Below are positions 25,403 to 32,217 of a DNA stretch of 32,217 bases, in pieces; position 1 is the first letter of the stretch, and each line of letters opens with the position of its first letter. The notes beneath the pieces are model-generated. The model ran no database searches and was not told the DNA's origin. It saw nothing but the letters and a program-made list of their open reading frames with translations. The stretch is from an uncultured Verrucomicrobiota bacterium (GTDB lineage: Bacteria > Verrucomicrobiota > Verrucomicrobiia > Opitutales > Opitutaceae). The position numbers were made by a program, and so were the translations under genes. The DNA lies in the NCBI GenBank assembly GCA_903856725.1, contig CAIOCT010000090.1, positions 1 to 32,217 on the forward strand, written 5' to 3'.

Positions 25403-27052
25403 ATGTCGCTCGCATCTCACAATCCCACGACCGCTCGCCCGAGCACTTCGGCGGTTCTATTACGTCAGCGGCGGGGGTGGTTTTTTGGTTTAACGGGCGA
25501 TCAGTTTGTAAAATTTGTTTTTCAGAGCAATGCCGCGATCTCCATTGTTATTCTCGGTTTAATTACTTTTACGATCTTTCGCGATGCCGTCGGTTTCATT
25601 CCGATGAATCGGCAGAATTTAGAAATCTATCGCCAGGCGGGCCTAGAATTTACTGACCTGATGCGCTTGTCGGTGACCGAGCACAGTACGCTGGTTCGTT
25701 ATCTATCAACCCTGCGGCAGCAAGAAGTGGGGCGGTTGACGCAAGGCCTCGGCTTGTCTGCGGCAGCGGCTAATCAGCAGTTGGCCGTTTTCGATGCTTA
25801 TACGGAACGTTTTACTGGTGCAATCGCGGCGCATGAGGCGTTGCTGTCAACCATGACCGATCGCTGCGCTAGCGTGAAGGAGCGTTTCACGGTGGCGGAG
25901 GATATGCGGCAGGCCAAACAAACCCTGCTCAACGGAATGCGGCAGGCTCCTCCCGCGCGCGCGGCCAGTTTAAAACAGGCGGCGGAGGCGATGCAAATTG
26001 AGGTGATTGATTTTAAGGCTGAGGTAGCGCCGCTGCTGGCGCTGCGCCCTGCCGTGGTGGCGGCCAATGCAGCGCTGGTCACCGAACTCCGCCAGCTCAG
26101 CGCTCAGCTCCCCTCATTCGCTGACGCTGCATCGCAGGCGCGGCTGGCCAAATTTCCAGGTTACCTGACGCAGTATCTCGCGGAGTTAGAGACCACCGCT
26201 CAGCGAATGGCCGCTTGGGATCAGGCCAAGCCGGTTGGAGTATTCGAGTCTTTAAATGCTTTTGCTTTTGGGCGCGATTGGATCACCGCCAGCTTTTGGC
26301 AAGACTGGTACGGGATCATCCCGTTGTTAACCGGTTCGCTCCTCATTGCTTTTATGGCGTTGCTCATCGCGATTCCTTTGGGCGTAGCGGCAGCGATGTA
26401 TGTCAACCAATTGGCCGGGCCAATGGAGCAGCGAATCATCAAGCCCTACATTGAATTTATTTCGGCCATTCCGAGTGTCGTATTAGGTTTCTTTGGCATC
26501 GCGATGTTGGGTGAAACCTTGCGGCGTTTGTCGCAAATGCCCGCTTTGCACTGGGTGCCAGGTTTTCCGATTGCCGAGCGCCTGAATGCTACGACCGCCG
26601 CTTGTTTGTTGGCGCTCATGGCGATTCCGACCATTTTTTCCTTAGCGGAGGATGCGATTAATAATGTGCCGCGCGCCTTCAAGGAGGCTTCCTTGGCTCT
26701 GGGCGCCACGCGGTTGCAGACCATGATTCAAATTACAGTACCGGCGGCGCTCTCCGGAATCATGGCGGCAATTCTTCTCGGCTTTGGCCGCGTCGTGGGT
26801 GAGACGATGGTCGTGCTGCTCTGCGCCGGTAATCGTATTGAGATTCCCAACGTGGGGGCGGGGCTCGGCGTCATTTTTCAACCGGTGCACACCATGACGG
26901 GCATCATTGCCCAGGAAATGGGCGAAGTTGTGCGCGATAGCATTCACTATCGGGCCCTCTTCATGGTCGGGGTCGTTCTCTTTTTAATTTCCTTGCTCGT
27001 CAACTGGCTCGCCCAAAAGATTGTGCGGCGTTACCGTATTTCTATCGGATGA
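25403..27052 (+). CDS. pstC: PstC phosphate ABC permease with large periplasmic loop
   Basis: A 549-residue inner-membrane protein. Membrane helix 1 is at about 38-59. Helices 2-6 start near 303 and end near 540, with the ABC-permease EAA loop [20 protein letters not shown] and typical [10 protein letters not shown]. Most PstC proteins have about 300-330 residues; here about 240 residues lie between helices 1 and 2, largely helical and coiled-coil-like ([20 protein letters not shown] and [16 protein letters not shown]). In the known topology this loop is periplasmic, facing PstS. It overlaps pstA by four bases (ATGA), so the two subunits are coupled and made in equal amounts. Confidence 0.93.
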   Translation: MSLASHNPTTARPSTSAVLLRQRRGWFFGLTGDQFVKFVFQSNAAISIVILGLITFTIFRDAVGFIPMNRQNLEIYRQAGLEFTDLMRLSVTEHSTLVRYLSTLRQQEVGRLTQGLGLSAAAANQQLAVFDAYTERFTGAIAAHEALLSTMTDRCASVKERFTVAEDMRQAKQTLLNGMRQAPPARAASLKQAAEAMQIEVIDFKAEVAPLLALRPAVVAANAALVTELRQLSAQLPSFADAASQARLAKFPGYLTQYLAELETTAQRMAAWDQAKPVGVFESLNAFAFGRDWITASFWQDWYGIIPLLTGSLLIAFMALLIAIPLGVAAAMYVNQLAGPMEQRIIKPYIEFISAIPSVVLGFFGIAMLGETLRRLSQMPALHWVPGFPIAERLNATTAACLLALMAIPTIFSLAEDAINNVPRAFKEASLALGATRLQTMIQITVPAALSGIMAAILLGFGRVVGETMVVLLCAGNRIEIPNVGAGLGVIFQPVHTMTGIIAQEMGEVVRDSIHYRALFMVGVVLFLISLLVNWLAQKIVRRYRISIG

Positions 27053-28101
27053 GTGCCCCGACGAATACCCCCTCATCCTTGTTTGGTCGGCCCACCTTGG
27101 CGAAGCGGGTCGAGCAGGGGGTCTTGTGGCTCCTGCGCTTGAGTACCTATTTTGTGCTCGTGTGTGCCGCCTTCATTTTTATCGACATCGGGTGGAAGGG
27201 TGGGTCGGTGATTTTTAAAACCTCGGCGCCTTTTATTAACGTCCCTTTCCTGACCGAAGCGCCGGAGACGCTGAATGTTTTTGTGCGCGATGGCCAAAAG
27301 ATAACCATGGGGGATCGGGCTTTCCGCCAATACAAGGCGGCGCACGAGCAGCAGATGAAAGGGGCTAAAGTGGAAACCTATGTCTACTCGGCCGGGGGAA
27401 TTTTCCCTAATATTGTGGGCACGATATTATTGGTGGCTGGCGCAATCTTCATCGCCTTGGTGTTAGGAGTGTTGAGCGCAATCTACCTGAGTGAGTACGC
27501 CACCGATGGGGCCTTCATTCGCTTTCTCCGTCTCTCGATCGTTAACTTGGCCGGCGTTCCCTCGATTGTGTACGGACTTTTCGGTTTTGGGCTTTTCGTA
27601 ATCGCGCTCAATTTCGGCGTATCGCTGATCGCGGGCTGGCTCACCATGGCTTTTATGGTTTTGCCGATTATTATCACGGCCTCGGAAGAAGCCCTGAAAG
27701 CGGTGCCCAAGGGCTACCGCGAAGGCTCTTTGGCCCTAGGCGCTACTAAATTTCAGACTATCATGTCGAATGTGCTGCCGTATGCGTTGCCTGGTATTTT
27801 GACCTCCTCGGTACTCTCGATCGCGCGGGTCGCGGGTGAGACCGCGCCCATCATGTTTACCGCTGCTTTCGTCATGCGCGATGAACTGCCCTGGCAGGTG
27901 CAGAAGTGGACGGATTTTATTTTTCAAGGCGTGATGGCGTTGCCGTACCACATCTACGTCGTCGCTTCCAAGATTCCGCAAAATGAATACACGCGCGATG
28001 TTCAATACGGCACCGCATTTGTGTTTCTCTTCACCGTCGCCGCCATTGCCATGACCGCAATTCTCCTTCGGCAGCGCCTCCGCAAGAAATATCAATGGTA
28101 A
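27049..28101 (+). CDS. pstA: PstA phosphate ABC permease
   Basis: A 350-residue inner-membrane protein. Helix 1 is at about 25-47, then a periplasmic loop of about 70 residues (to about 118), longer than usual. Five more helices follow, with the EAA loop [20 protein letters not shown] and [10 protein letters not shown]. It pairs with PstC to form the channel; the loop may touch PstS or PstC's large loop, which is inference. Its start overlaps the pstC stop and its end overlaps the pstB start, so the three genes are one transcript with tight coupling. Confidence 0.95.
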   Translation: MSAPTNTPSSLFGRPTLAKRVEQGVLWLLRLSTYFVLVCAAFIFIDIGWKGGSVIFKTSAPFINVPFLTEAPETLNVFVRDGQKITMGDRAFRQYKAAHEQQMKGAKVETYVYSAGGIFPNIVGTILLVAGAIFIALVLGVLSAIYLSEYATDGAFIRFLRLSIVNLAGVPSIVYGLFGFGLFVIALNFGVSLIAGWLTMAFMVLPIIITASEEALKAVPKGYREGSLALGATKFQTIMSNVLPYALPGILTSSVLSIARVAGETAPIMFTAAFVMRDELPWQVQKWTDFIFQGVMALPYHIYVVASKIPQNEYTRDVQYGTAFVFLFTVAAIAMTAILLRQRLRKKYQW

Positions 28102-28958
28102 CTACTTCCGCCATGCCTGACCCCGCTGCTTCTGTTCACTCGCTGCCACGCCCCATCATGCCCGTCGGGTCAACCAATGGTACGCCGACTACGGGCGCGC
28201 CCCGGACGGCCATCGAAATCGACGATGTTGATTTCTGTTATGGGGCCAGCAAAGCCTTGCACGATATCACGCTCAATATTGCGGCGCGGCAGGTGACGGC
28301 CTTCATCGGTCCTTCGGGTTGCGGCAAGAGCACGCTGCTGCGCTGTCTTAATCGCATGAATGACTTGATCGACGGCGCGCGCGTCACGGACGGGCAAATC
28401 CGCATCGATGGGGTTAATATTTATGATCCTCGCGTTGATGTCATCGAATTGCGCAAACGCGTTGGCATGGTGTTCCAGAAATCGAATCCTTTCCCGAAAT
28501 CAATTTACGATAATATCACCTATGGTCTGAGGATTCAGGGAGAGAGAAATAAGACGCGCCTTGATGAAGTTGTCGAAAAAAGTCTCCGCGGGGCTGCCTT
28601 GTGGGATGAGGTGAAGGATCGCTTGCATGAGAGCGCCCTCGGGATGTCGGGCGGTCAGCAGCAACGCCTCTGTATCGCGCGCGCCATTGCGGTGGAGCCT
28701 GAAATTATTTTGATGGATGAGCCTTGTTCCGCGCTCGATCCGATTGCGACCGCGAAGGTCGAAGAGCTAATTCACGACTTAAAAAAACAGTTCACCATTG
28801 TGATCGTGACCCACAACATGCAGCAGGCGGCGCGCGTTTCAGACCGGACGGCCTTTTTCTATCTGGGCAAACTTATCGAATATGCGGAAACTAAGGTTAT
28901 CTTCATGCAGCCCGCTAATGCCCAAACGGAGGCCTATGTTTCTGGTCGCTTCGGCTAG
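28095..28958 (+). CDS. pstB: PstB phosphate-transport ATPase
   Basis: A 287-residue ABC ATPase. Walker [10 protein letters not shown] at 72-80, the Q-loop in [14 protein letters not shown], the signature MSGGQQQR, Walker [14 protein letters not shown], and the H-loop in [12 protein letters not shown] are all intact. KSNPFP after the Q-loop is typical of PstB. The first 38 residues are a Pro/Thr-rich extension not present in the 257-residue E. coli protein. An inner ATG at residue 7 (28113) is an alternative start. It powers PstC-PstA at the inner face of the membrane and overlaps pstA by seven bases. Confidence 0.96.
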   Translation: MVTTSAMPDPAASVHSLPRPIMPVGSTNGTPTTGAPRTAIEIDDVDFCYGASKALHDITLNIAARQVTAFIGPSGCGKSTLLRCLNRMNDLIDGARVTDGQIRIDGVNIYDPRVDVIELRKRVGMVFQKSNPFPKSIYDNITYGLRIQGERNKTRLDEVVEKSLRGAALWDEVKDRLHESALGMSGGQQQRLCIARAIAVEPEIILMDEPCSALDPIATAKVEELIHDLKKQFTIVIVTHNMQQAARVSDRTAFFYLGKLIEYAETKVIFMQPANAQTEAYVSGRFG

Positions 28959-29052
28959 ACCCGGTGATCTCAGGTACGCGAGCGCCTAACCCAATTATCG
29001 AACGCCCAGCCTCGGTTCCCCGCCCTGACTCCTTCTTATTTAATACAATCCC

Positions 29053-29748
29053 ATGAAACGATTCTTCGACGCTGAATTAGAAAATTTTCGCTCCCATTTA
29101 TTATTAATGGGCGAGCGCGCCATTGAACAGACGCGTCGCGCGATGCGCGCGCTGGCGGATGCGGATATTGCCTTGGCGGATAAGGTCATCGCCGCAGATG
29201 ATGAAATTGATAAGTTAGAGGTGCAAATTGATGAGGAGGCCATCCGCTACATGACGCTGCGTGGTCCGGTTGCTTCGGAGCTACGTATTATCGTAGTTGG
29301 CATGAAAGCCAGTCACGATTTAGAGCGAGTGGGGGATGAGGCGACCGGGATTGCCCGACGGTCGCGCAAGCTCGCGATCGAGCCCCAATTGGAACTCTAT
29401 GCCGATCTGCCGCGCATGGCTAATATTGCGCTAGAAATGTTGCGCGATGCCCTGGACTGTTTTGCGCAGGAAGATGTCCAAAAGGCTTTGAACGTCATCC
29501 GGCGTGATGCCGAGGTGGATAATTTAAATCGGCTGCTCTATCGGCGCTTAATGAGCTTCATGATCGAGAAGCCCGATACGATTTCACGAGCCATCGAGCT
29601 GATGTTTATCTCCAAATCGATCGAGCGGATTGCTGACCACGCGACTAATATCGCTGAAGAGATGGTCTTCCTTTCGAAGGGGCATGATATTCGCCATAGC
29701 GATGTGGCGAAGACCGGCGCACTCCCCTCGGTCACGCCCACGCCTTAA
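29053..29748 (+). CDS. phoU: PhoU phosphate-signalling protein
   Basis: A 231-residue cytoplasmic protein made of two repeated three-helix PhoU domains (about 15-105 and 115-210). The metal-binding ExxxD-type acidic positions appear in DEIDKLEVQIDEEAIRYM, then ASHDLERVGDEATGIARRS and, in the second repeat, KSIERIADHATNIAEEMV. PhoU connects the PstSCAB transporter with the sensor PhoR and keeps the Pho response off in high phosphate. It follows pstB after 94 bases without an evident promoter or terminator. The leader before ATG is CAATCCC, with no Shine-Dalgarno. Confidence 0.95.
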   Translation: MKRFFDAELENFRSHLLLMGERAIEQTRRAMRALADADIALADKVIAADDEIDKLEVQIDEEAIRYMTLRGPVASELRIIVVGMKASHDLERVGDEATGIARRSRKLAIEPQLELYADLPRMANIALEMLRDALDCFAQEDVQKALNVIRRDAEVDNLNRLLYRRLMSFMIEKPDTISRAIELMFISKSIERIADHATNIAEEMVFLSKGHDIRHSDVAKTGALPSVTPTP

Positions 29749-29790
29749 GCAGGCGGGGCTGAAGCTAGCCGGAAGCGACAGGCGACTTGT

Positions 29791-31062
29791 TCAGGTTGAG
29801 CGACTGCGTGGTAGGCGCACTAAAATTGTCAGGCCTTGGCCGGGAAGGCTCTCGGCCCAAACGCGACCGCCGTGCAGGTGGGCCAAATGTTTCACAATAC
29901 TGAGGCCGAGGCCGGTGCCCCCGGTTTCGCGTGAGCGGCCTTTTTCTACGCGGTAAAAGCGCTCAAAAATATGAGCGAGATCTTCGCTGGGAATACCCGG
30001 ACCGTTATCACGGACAAAGCATTCCACTTCGTTTGATTCGACGAGACGGGCGCCAATTTCTATCCGCGAACCGGCCGCAGTATATTTAAGCGCATTTTCA
30101 ATGAGATTGCTGAAAATTTGGGTGAGCTTTTCTTCGTCGGCGCTGATGGTACCGAGTTCGGGCGCGGCTTGGGCGGAGATTTGATAGCTCTGTGCATGGG
30201 GCCGTTGTTGGTAGTCAGCGGCCAAATTAGTGAAATAGTGGTCGAGCGGCACTGGCGCAAATTTTAGCCCAGGCGTGGCGGATTCTAGGCGGGAGAGCAC
30301 GAGCAAATCATCAATGATCGCGTTGAGTCGTTCGCTATGCCGCTGGATGGTTCGCAAGAATTTATCGCGATCTTCAACCGCCATGGTCAGGTGGCCATCG
30401 ACGAGTGTCTCGATGTAACCTTTAATAATACTTAACGGCGTGCGTAATTCGTGGGAGGCATTCGCAACAAAATCACGGCGGATATGTTCAAGTTTACGCT
30501 GCGCGGTCATGTCGTGGATGACAAAGAGCGCCCATTGCGATTTTCCATCTGGGGCAACGATAGGCGCGCCTGAGACTTCGATCCAGAGGGTCGAGGCTCC
30601 GTCAATAATCTCAAATTCTTCACGAGGCAGCGGTTGGCCAGCTCGCGTGGCCCGTACGTACTCAATGAACGGTCCGCTGCGGACGATGAGCTCCAGTCGT
30701 AAATTAACTAAGTCGCGAGCGGCAGGGAAAATAGTCCGGAGCGCCCGATTGGCGAGGTGCACATAGTTTGATTCATCGACGATGAGAACGGCTTCGCGGA
30801 GGTTGCCGAGGGTCGCTTCTAATTGGGTTAATTGGTCGGTATGCTGATGCTGAAGCGTGGCCTTCTCCCGAATAAGTTGATTGACGGTATCGACGAGCGG
30901 GCGCCAGGCCGGGAGAAAATTGGTGGGGTTTTCCTCCCGCAGGTAAGGCTGGTTGAGCTGGGAGGCCTGTTGCAATTGACGCAGTGCCCGATTTTGCTTC
31001 GCAAAGATCCGGAGCAATAATCCCAGCGCTAGACTGACGATCAAGAGGCTAACAATGATCAT
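29791..31062 (-). CDS. phoR: PhoR sensor histidine kinase
   Basis: A 423-residue kinase with one N-terminal membrane helix (IIVSLLIVSLALGLLLRIF), then a helical linker and a PAS domain (about 83-190, AVLIVDESNYVHLANRALRT). The HisKA segment has the phosphorylated H204 in NASHELRTPLS. The ATPase domain has the N-box NLIENALKY and the G-boxes VRDNGPGIP and GGTGLGLSIV. With no periplasmic sensor domain, it is expected to be controlled by PstSCAB-PhoU, as known for PhoR. Its start overlaps the phoB stop by four bases (ATGA), so the pair is coupled. It is convergent with phoU. Confidence 0.92.
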   Translation of the reverse strand: MIIVSLLIVSLALGLLLRIFAKQNRALRQLQQASQLNQPYLREENPTNFLPAWRPLVDTVNQLIREKATLQHQHTDQLTQLEATLGNLREAVLIVDESNYVHLANRALRTIFPAARDLVNLRLELIVRSGPFIEYVRATRAGQPLPREEFEIIDGASTLWIEVSGAPIVAPDGKSQWALFVIHDMTAQRKLEHIRRDFVANASHELRTPLSIIKGYIETLVDGHLTMAVEDRDKFLRTIQRHSERLNAIIDDLLVLSRLESATPGLKFAPVPLDHYFTNLAADYQQRPHAQSYQISAQAAPELGTISADEEKLTQIFSNLIENALKYTAAGSRIEIGARLVESNEVECFVRDNGPGIPSEDLAHIFERFYRVEKGRSRETGGTGLGLSIVKHLAHLHGGRVWAESLPGQGLTILVRLPRSRST

Positions 31063-31760
31063 GCGGGTGATTTCTTATCCGCCATGCGGTAGCCCACGCC
31101 GCGGATGGTTTCCAGCCAGCCAGCTTCGGGTCCGAGTTTCTCGCGTAAACGCCGCACGTGGGTGTCGACCGTCCGTGTTTCTATTTCGGTGGCATAGTTC
31201 CACACATTGATCAGCAAGTGCTCGCGGGTCTGTACGCGGCCTTGGCGCTCCATGAGCAGGTGAAGTAATTTAAATTCGGTGGCCGTTAATTCCAAAGCCT
31301 TACCGCGCACGGTTACTTGGTGAATTTCGCTATCGAGGGTGATTTCACCAATCTGGAGTTTTGTCGTGGTGGGCTCCTTCGGCGCGGCGATGCGTCGCAG
31401 GATTGATTCAACGCGGAGCACGAGCTCTTTTGGGCTAAATGGCTTGCCGAGATAATCGTCGGCTCCTGACTCCAGACCTTCAATCCGGTCAGGCGGTTCA
31501 GCCTTAGCGGTTAAGAAGATGATCGGTACTTTGGAAAGTTTGTTGTCCGCTCGTAAGATGCGGCAGAGCTGAATGCCGCTCAGGAGAGGCATCATGATAT
31601 CCAAGATAATTAAATCGGGCTGCAGACTCCGTGCTTTAGCGATGCTCGCCGTGGCATCGTTGAGGCATTCCACCTGAAAGCCCTTCGCTTTCAAATGATA
31701 GGCGACGAGCGCGGTAACATCGGGTTCATCATCGACGACGAGGATCTTCTTTTTATCCAT
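31059..31760 (-). CDS. phoB: PhoB/OmpR-type response regulator
   Basis: About 233 residues when started at ATG 31760 (MDKKKILVVDDEPD). The receiver domain (1-118) has the acidic pair D10/D11, the phosphorylated Asp D54 in LIILDIMMP, and a Lys in FLTAKAE. The winged-helix domain (about 135-230) includes LTATEFKLLHLLMERQGRV and RTVDTHVRRLREKLG, the recognition helix of OmpR/PhoB proteins, and ends with IRGVGYRM. A GTG at 31817 would add 19 residues not seen in the family and is less likely. It is co-transcribed with phoR. Three 11-base PHO-like repeats are 52 bases upstream but point the other way. Confidence 0.92.
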   Translation of the reverse strand: MDKKKILVVDDEPDVTALVAYHLKAKGFQVECLNDATASIAKARSLQPDLIILDIMMPLLSGIQLCRILRADNKLSKVPIIFLTAKAEPPDRIEGLESGADDYLGKPFSPKELVLRVESILRRIAAPKEPTTTKLQIGEITLDSEIHQVTVRGKALELTATEFKLLHLLMERQGRVQTREHLLINVWNYATEIETRTVDTHVRRLREKLGPEAGWLETIRGVGYRMADKKSPA

Positions 31761-31811
31761 GGTAGGATTCAAGTTAGGGAGGCGAGGGGGCCTTTCCAGT
31801 GAATTAGCGGG

Positions 31812-31844
31812 TGTCACCTAAATGTCACATCATTATCACGTAGG
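31812..31844 (+). promoter_or_regulatory. triple 11-base PHO-like repeat between phoB and ThuA-like gene
   Basis: TGTCAC (31812-31817), TGTCAC (31823-31828) and TATCAC (31834-31839) occur in exact 11-base register on the plus strand. The first two are identical. They are 52 bases upstream of phoB but read toward the ThuA-like gene at 32084. In known PhoB promoters the repeats read in the direction of transcription, so the target may be the right-hand gene, phoB, or both. Confidence 0.75.
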
Positions 31845-31956
31845 GGTGGGCTGTCCGTTGGGCTTAAACTCGCCGCCGCCAGGGGGGGGGCTTCATTGCC
31901 TGGGAGGTCTGGTTCTCGGGTACGGCTGGGGCGGCTGGCTGGCTATTTTTAGCGCT

Positions 31957-31979
31957 GGGGGATCGACGGGTGATCCCCC
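31957..31979. other. 8-bp hairpin in phoB-thuA intergenic region
   Basis: GGGGGATC (31957-31964) and GATCCCCC (31972-31979) form a perfect stem with a seven-base loop. A T-rich stretch follows within about 15 bases on the plus strand. It may be a weak terminator or a leader structure of the ThuA-like gene. Confidence 0.4.
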
Positions 31980-32083
31980 TCGACATTCGGTTATTTTTTT
32001 AAAAAGGTACGACCTTTCCTTTGTGGCAACCTCGCCCTGATTTCAGCTCCCGATTGCTTAATTATTTTAGTCTTTTCCCCTTT

Positions 32084-32217
32084 ATGCCGATGACCCCGCC
32101 AAAAATTCGCGTTACGGTGTGGAGTGAGTTTCGTCACGAAAAACTCAACCCAAAGGTCGCCGCACTTTACCCCCAGGGTATGCATCAAGCGATTGCGGCG
32201 GTCTTAGCGCAGCACGC
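32084..32217 (+). CDS. ThuA family protein (5' end only)
   Basis: The open frame begins at ATG 32084 and runs off the window; 44 codons are visible. The sequence [20 protein letters not shown] followed by [14 protein letters not shown] is the characteristic N-terminus of ThuA (trehalose utilisation) proteins, a class I glutamine amidotransferase-like fold. Known ThuA proteins act on 3-keto-glycosides with ThuB-type dehydrogenases. No signal peptide is visible. There is no Shine-Dalgarno; the leader is a pyrimidine run (CTTTTCCCCTTT). The PHO-like repeats 245 bases upstream read toward it. Confidence 0.8.
   Translation, partial: MPMTPPKIRVTVWSEFRHEKLNPKVAALYPQGMHQAIAAVLAQH

Larger units (their letters stand above)
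31761..32083. other. 323-base noncoding region between phoB and ThuA-like gene
   Basis: It contains the PHO-like repeats (31812-31839), a run of nine Gs (31882-31890), a hairpin with GGGGGATC (31957-31964) pairing with GATCCCCC (31972-31979), and T- and A-rich sequence near 31991. No credible gene: the plus-strand ORF 31822-32040 has no recognisable features and is Gly/Leu-rich because of the G tract. Confidence 0.6.

Overview
The window looks like a chromosomal segment of a Verrucomicrobia-type bacterium, probably Opitutae. It combines planctomycete/verrucomicrobial-type c-type cytochrome proteins (PSCyt1-DUF1549-DUF1553 with DUF1501), a DUF1080 remnant, a ThuA gene at the right edge, secreted proteins for glycan processing, and start codons that mostly lack a Shine-Dalgarno sequence. 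The assignment comes from family content, not a database search. I saw no rRNA, tRNA, CRISPR array, IS element or phage gene.

Left third (1-11190): a Tat-exported protein of unknown function (minus strand), a small exported SnoaL/DUF4440-like protein, an EamA-type permease and an exported M14 zinc carboxypeptidase. A minus-strand cluster then reads 11190 to 5035. It encodes a large secreted beta-rich protein, a smaller secreted protein sharing its core domain, a secreted (alpha/alpha)-barrel glycosidase-like protein with an inserted discoidin-like domain, and a decayed DUF1080 gene.

Middle (11395-22654): a divergent two-gene unit encodes the exported di-heme-motif PSCyt1/DUF1549/DUF1553 protein and a DUF1501 protein. 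Next are a small basic helix-turn-helix protein with a palindromic promoter and a PAS-HTH regulator. The regulator's upstream region carries an 11-bp G/C homopolymer next to a -10-like box, and a perfect inverted repeat covers its start codon. A 1491-residue membrane protein follows with eight DnaJ-type CxxCxGxG zinc motifs but no J domain. Divergent from it is a translationally coupled pair of small proteins resembling the L-2-amino-thiazoline-4-carboxylate hydrolase family.

Right third (22655-32217): a complete phosphate-starvation locus. Order: outer-membrane porin, pstS, terminator, pstC, pstA, pstB, phoU, then convergent phoR and phoB. Three intergenic regions hold 11-bp-period TGTCAC/TGTAAC direct repeats that look like PHO boxes: before the porin, before pstC, and between phoB and the ThuA-like gene. 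The model is that the porin admits phosphate, PstS binds it, PstCAB imports it, PhoU and PhoR sense transport, and PhoB activates the PHO-box promoters.

The strongest candidates for something new are the eight-motif zinc/membrane protein beside a possibly phase-variable PAS-HTH regulator, and the secreted paralog cluster.
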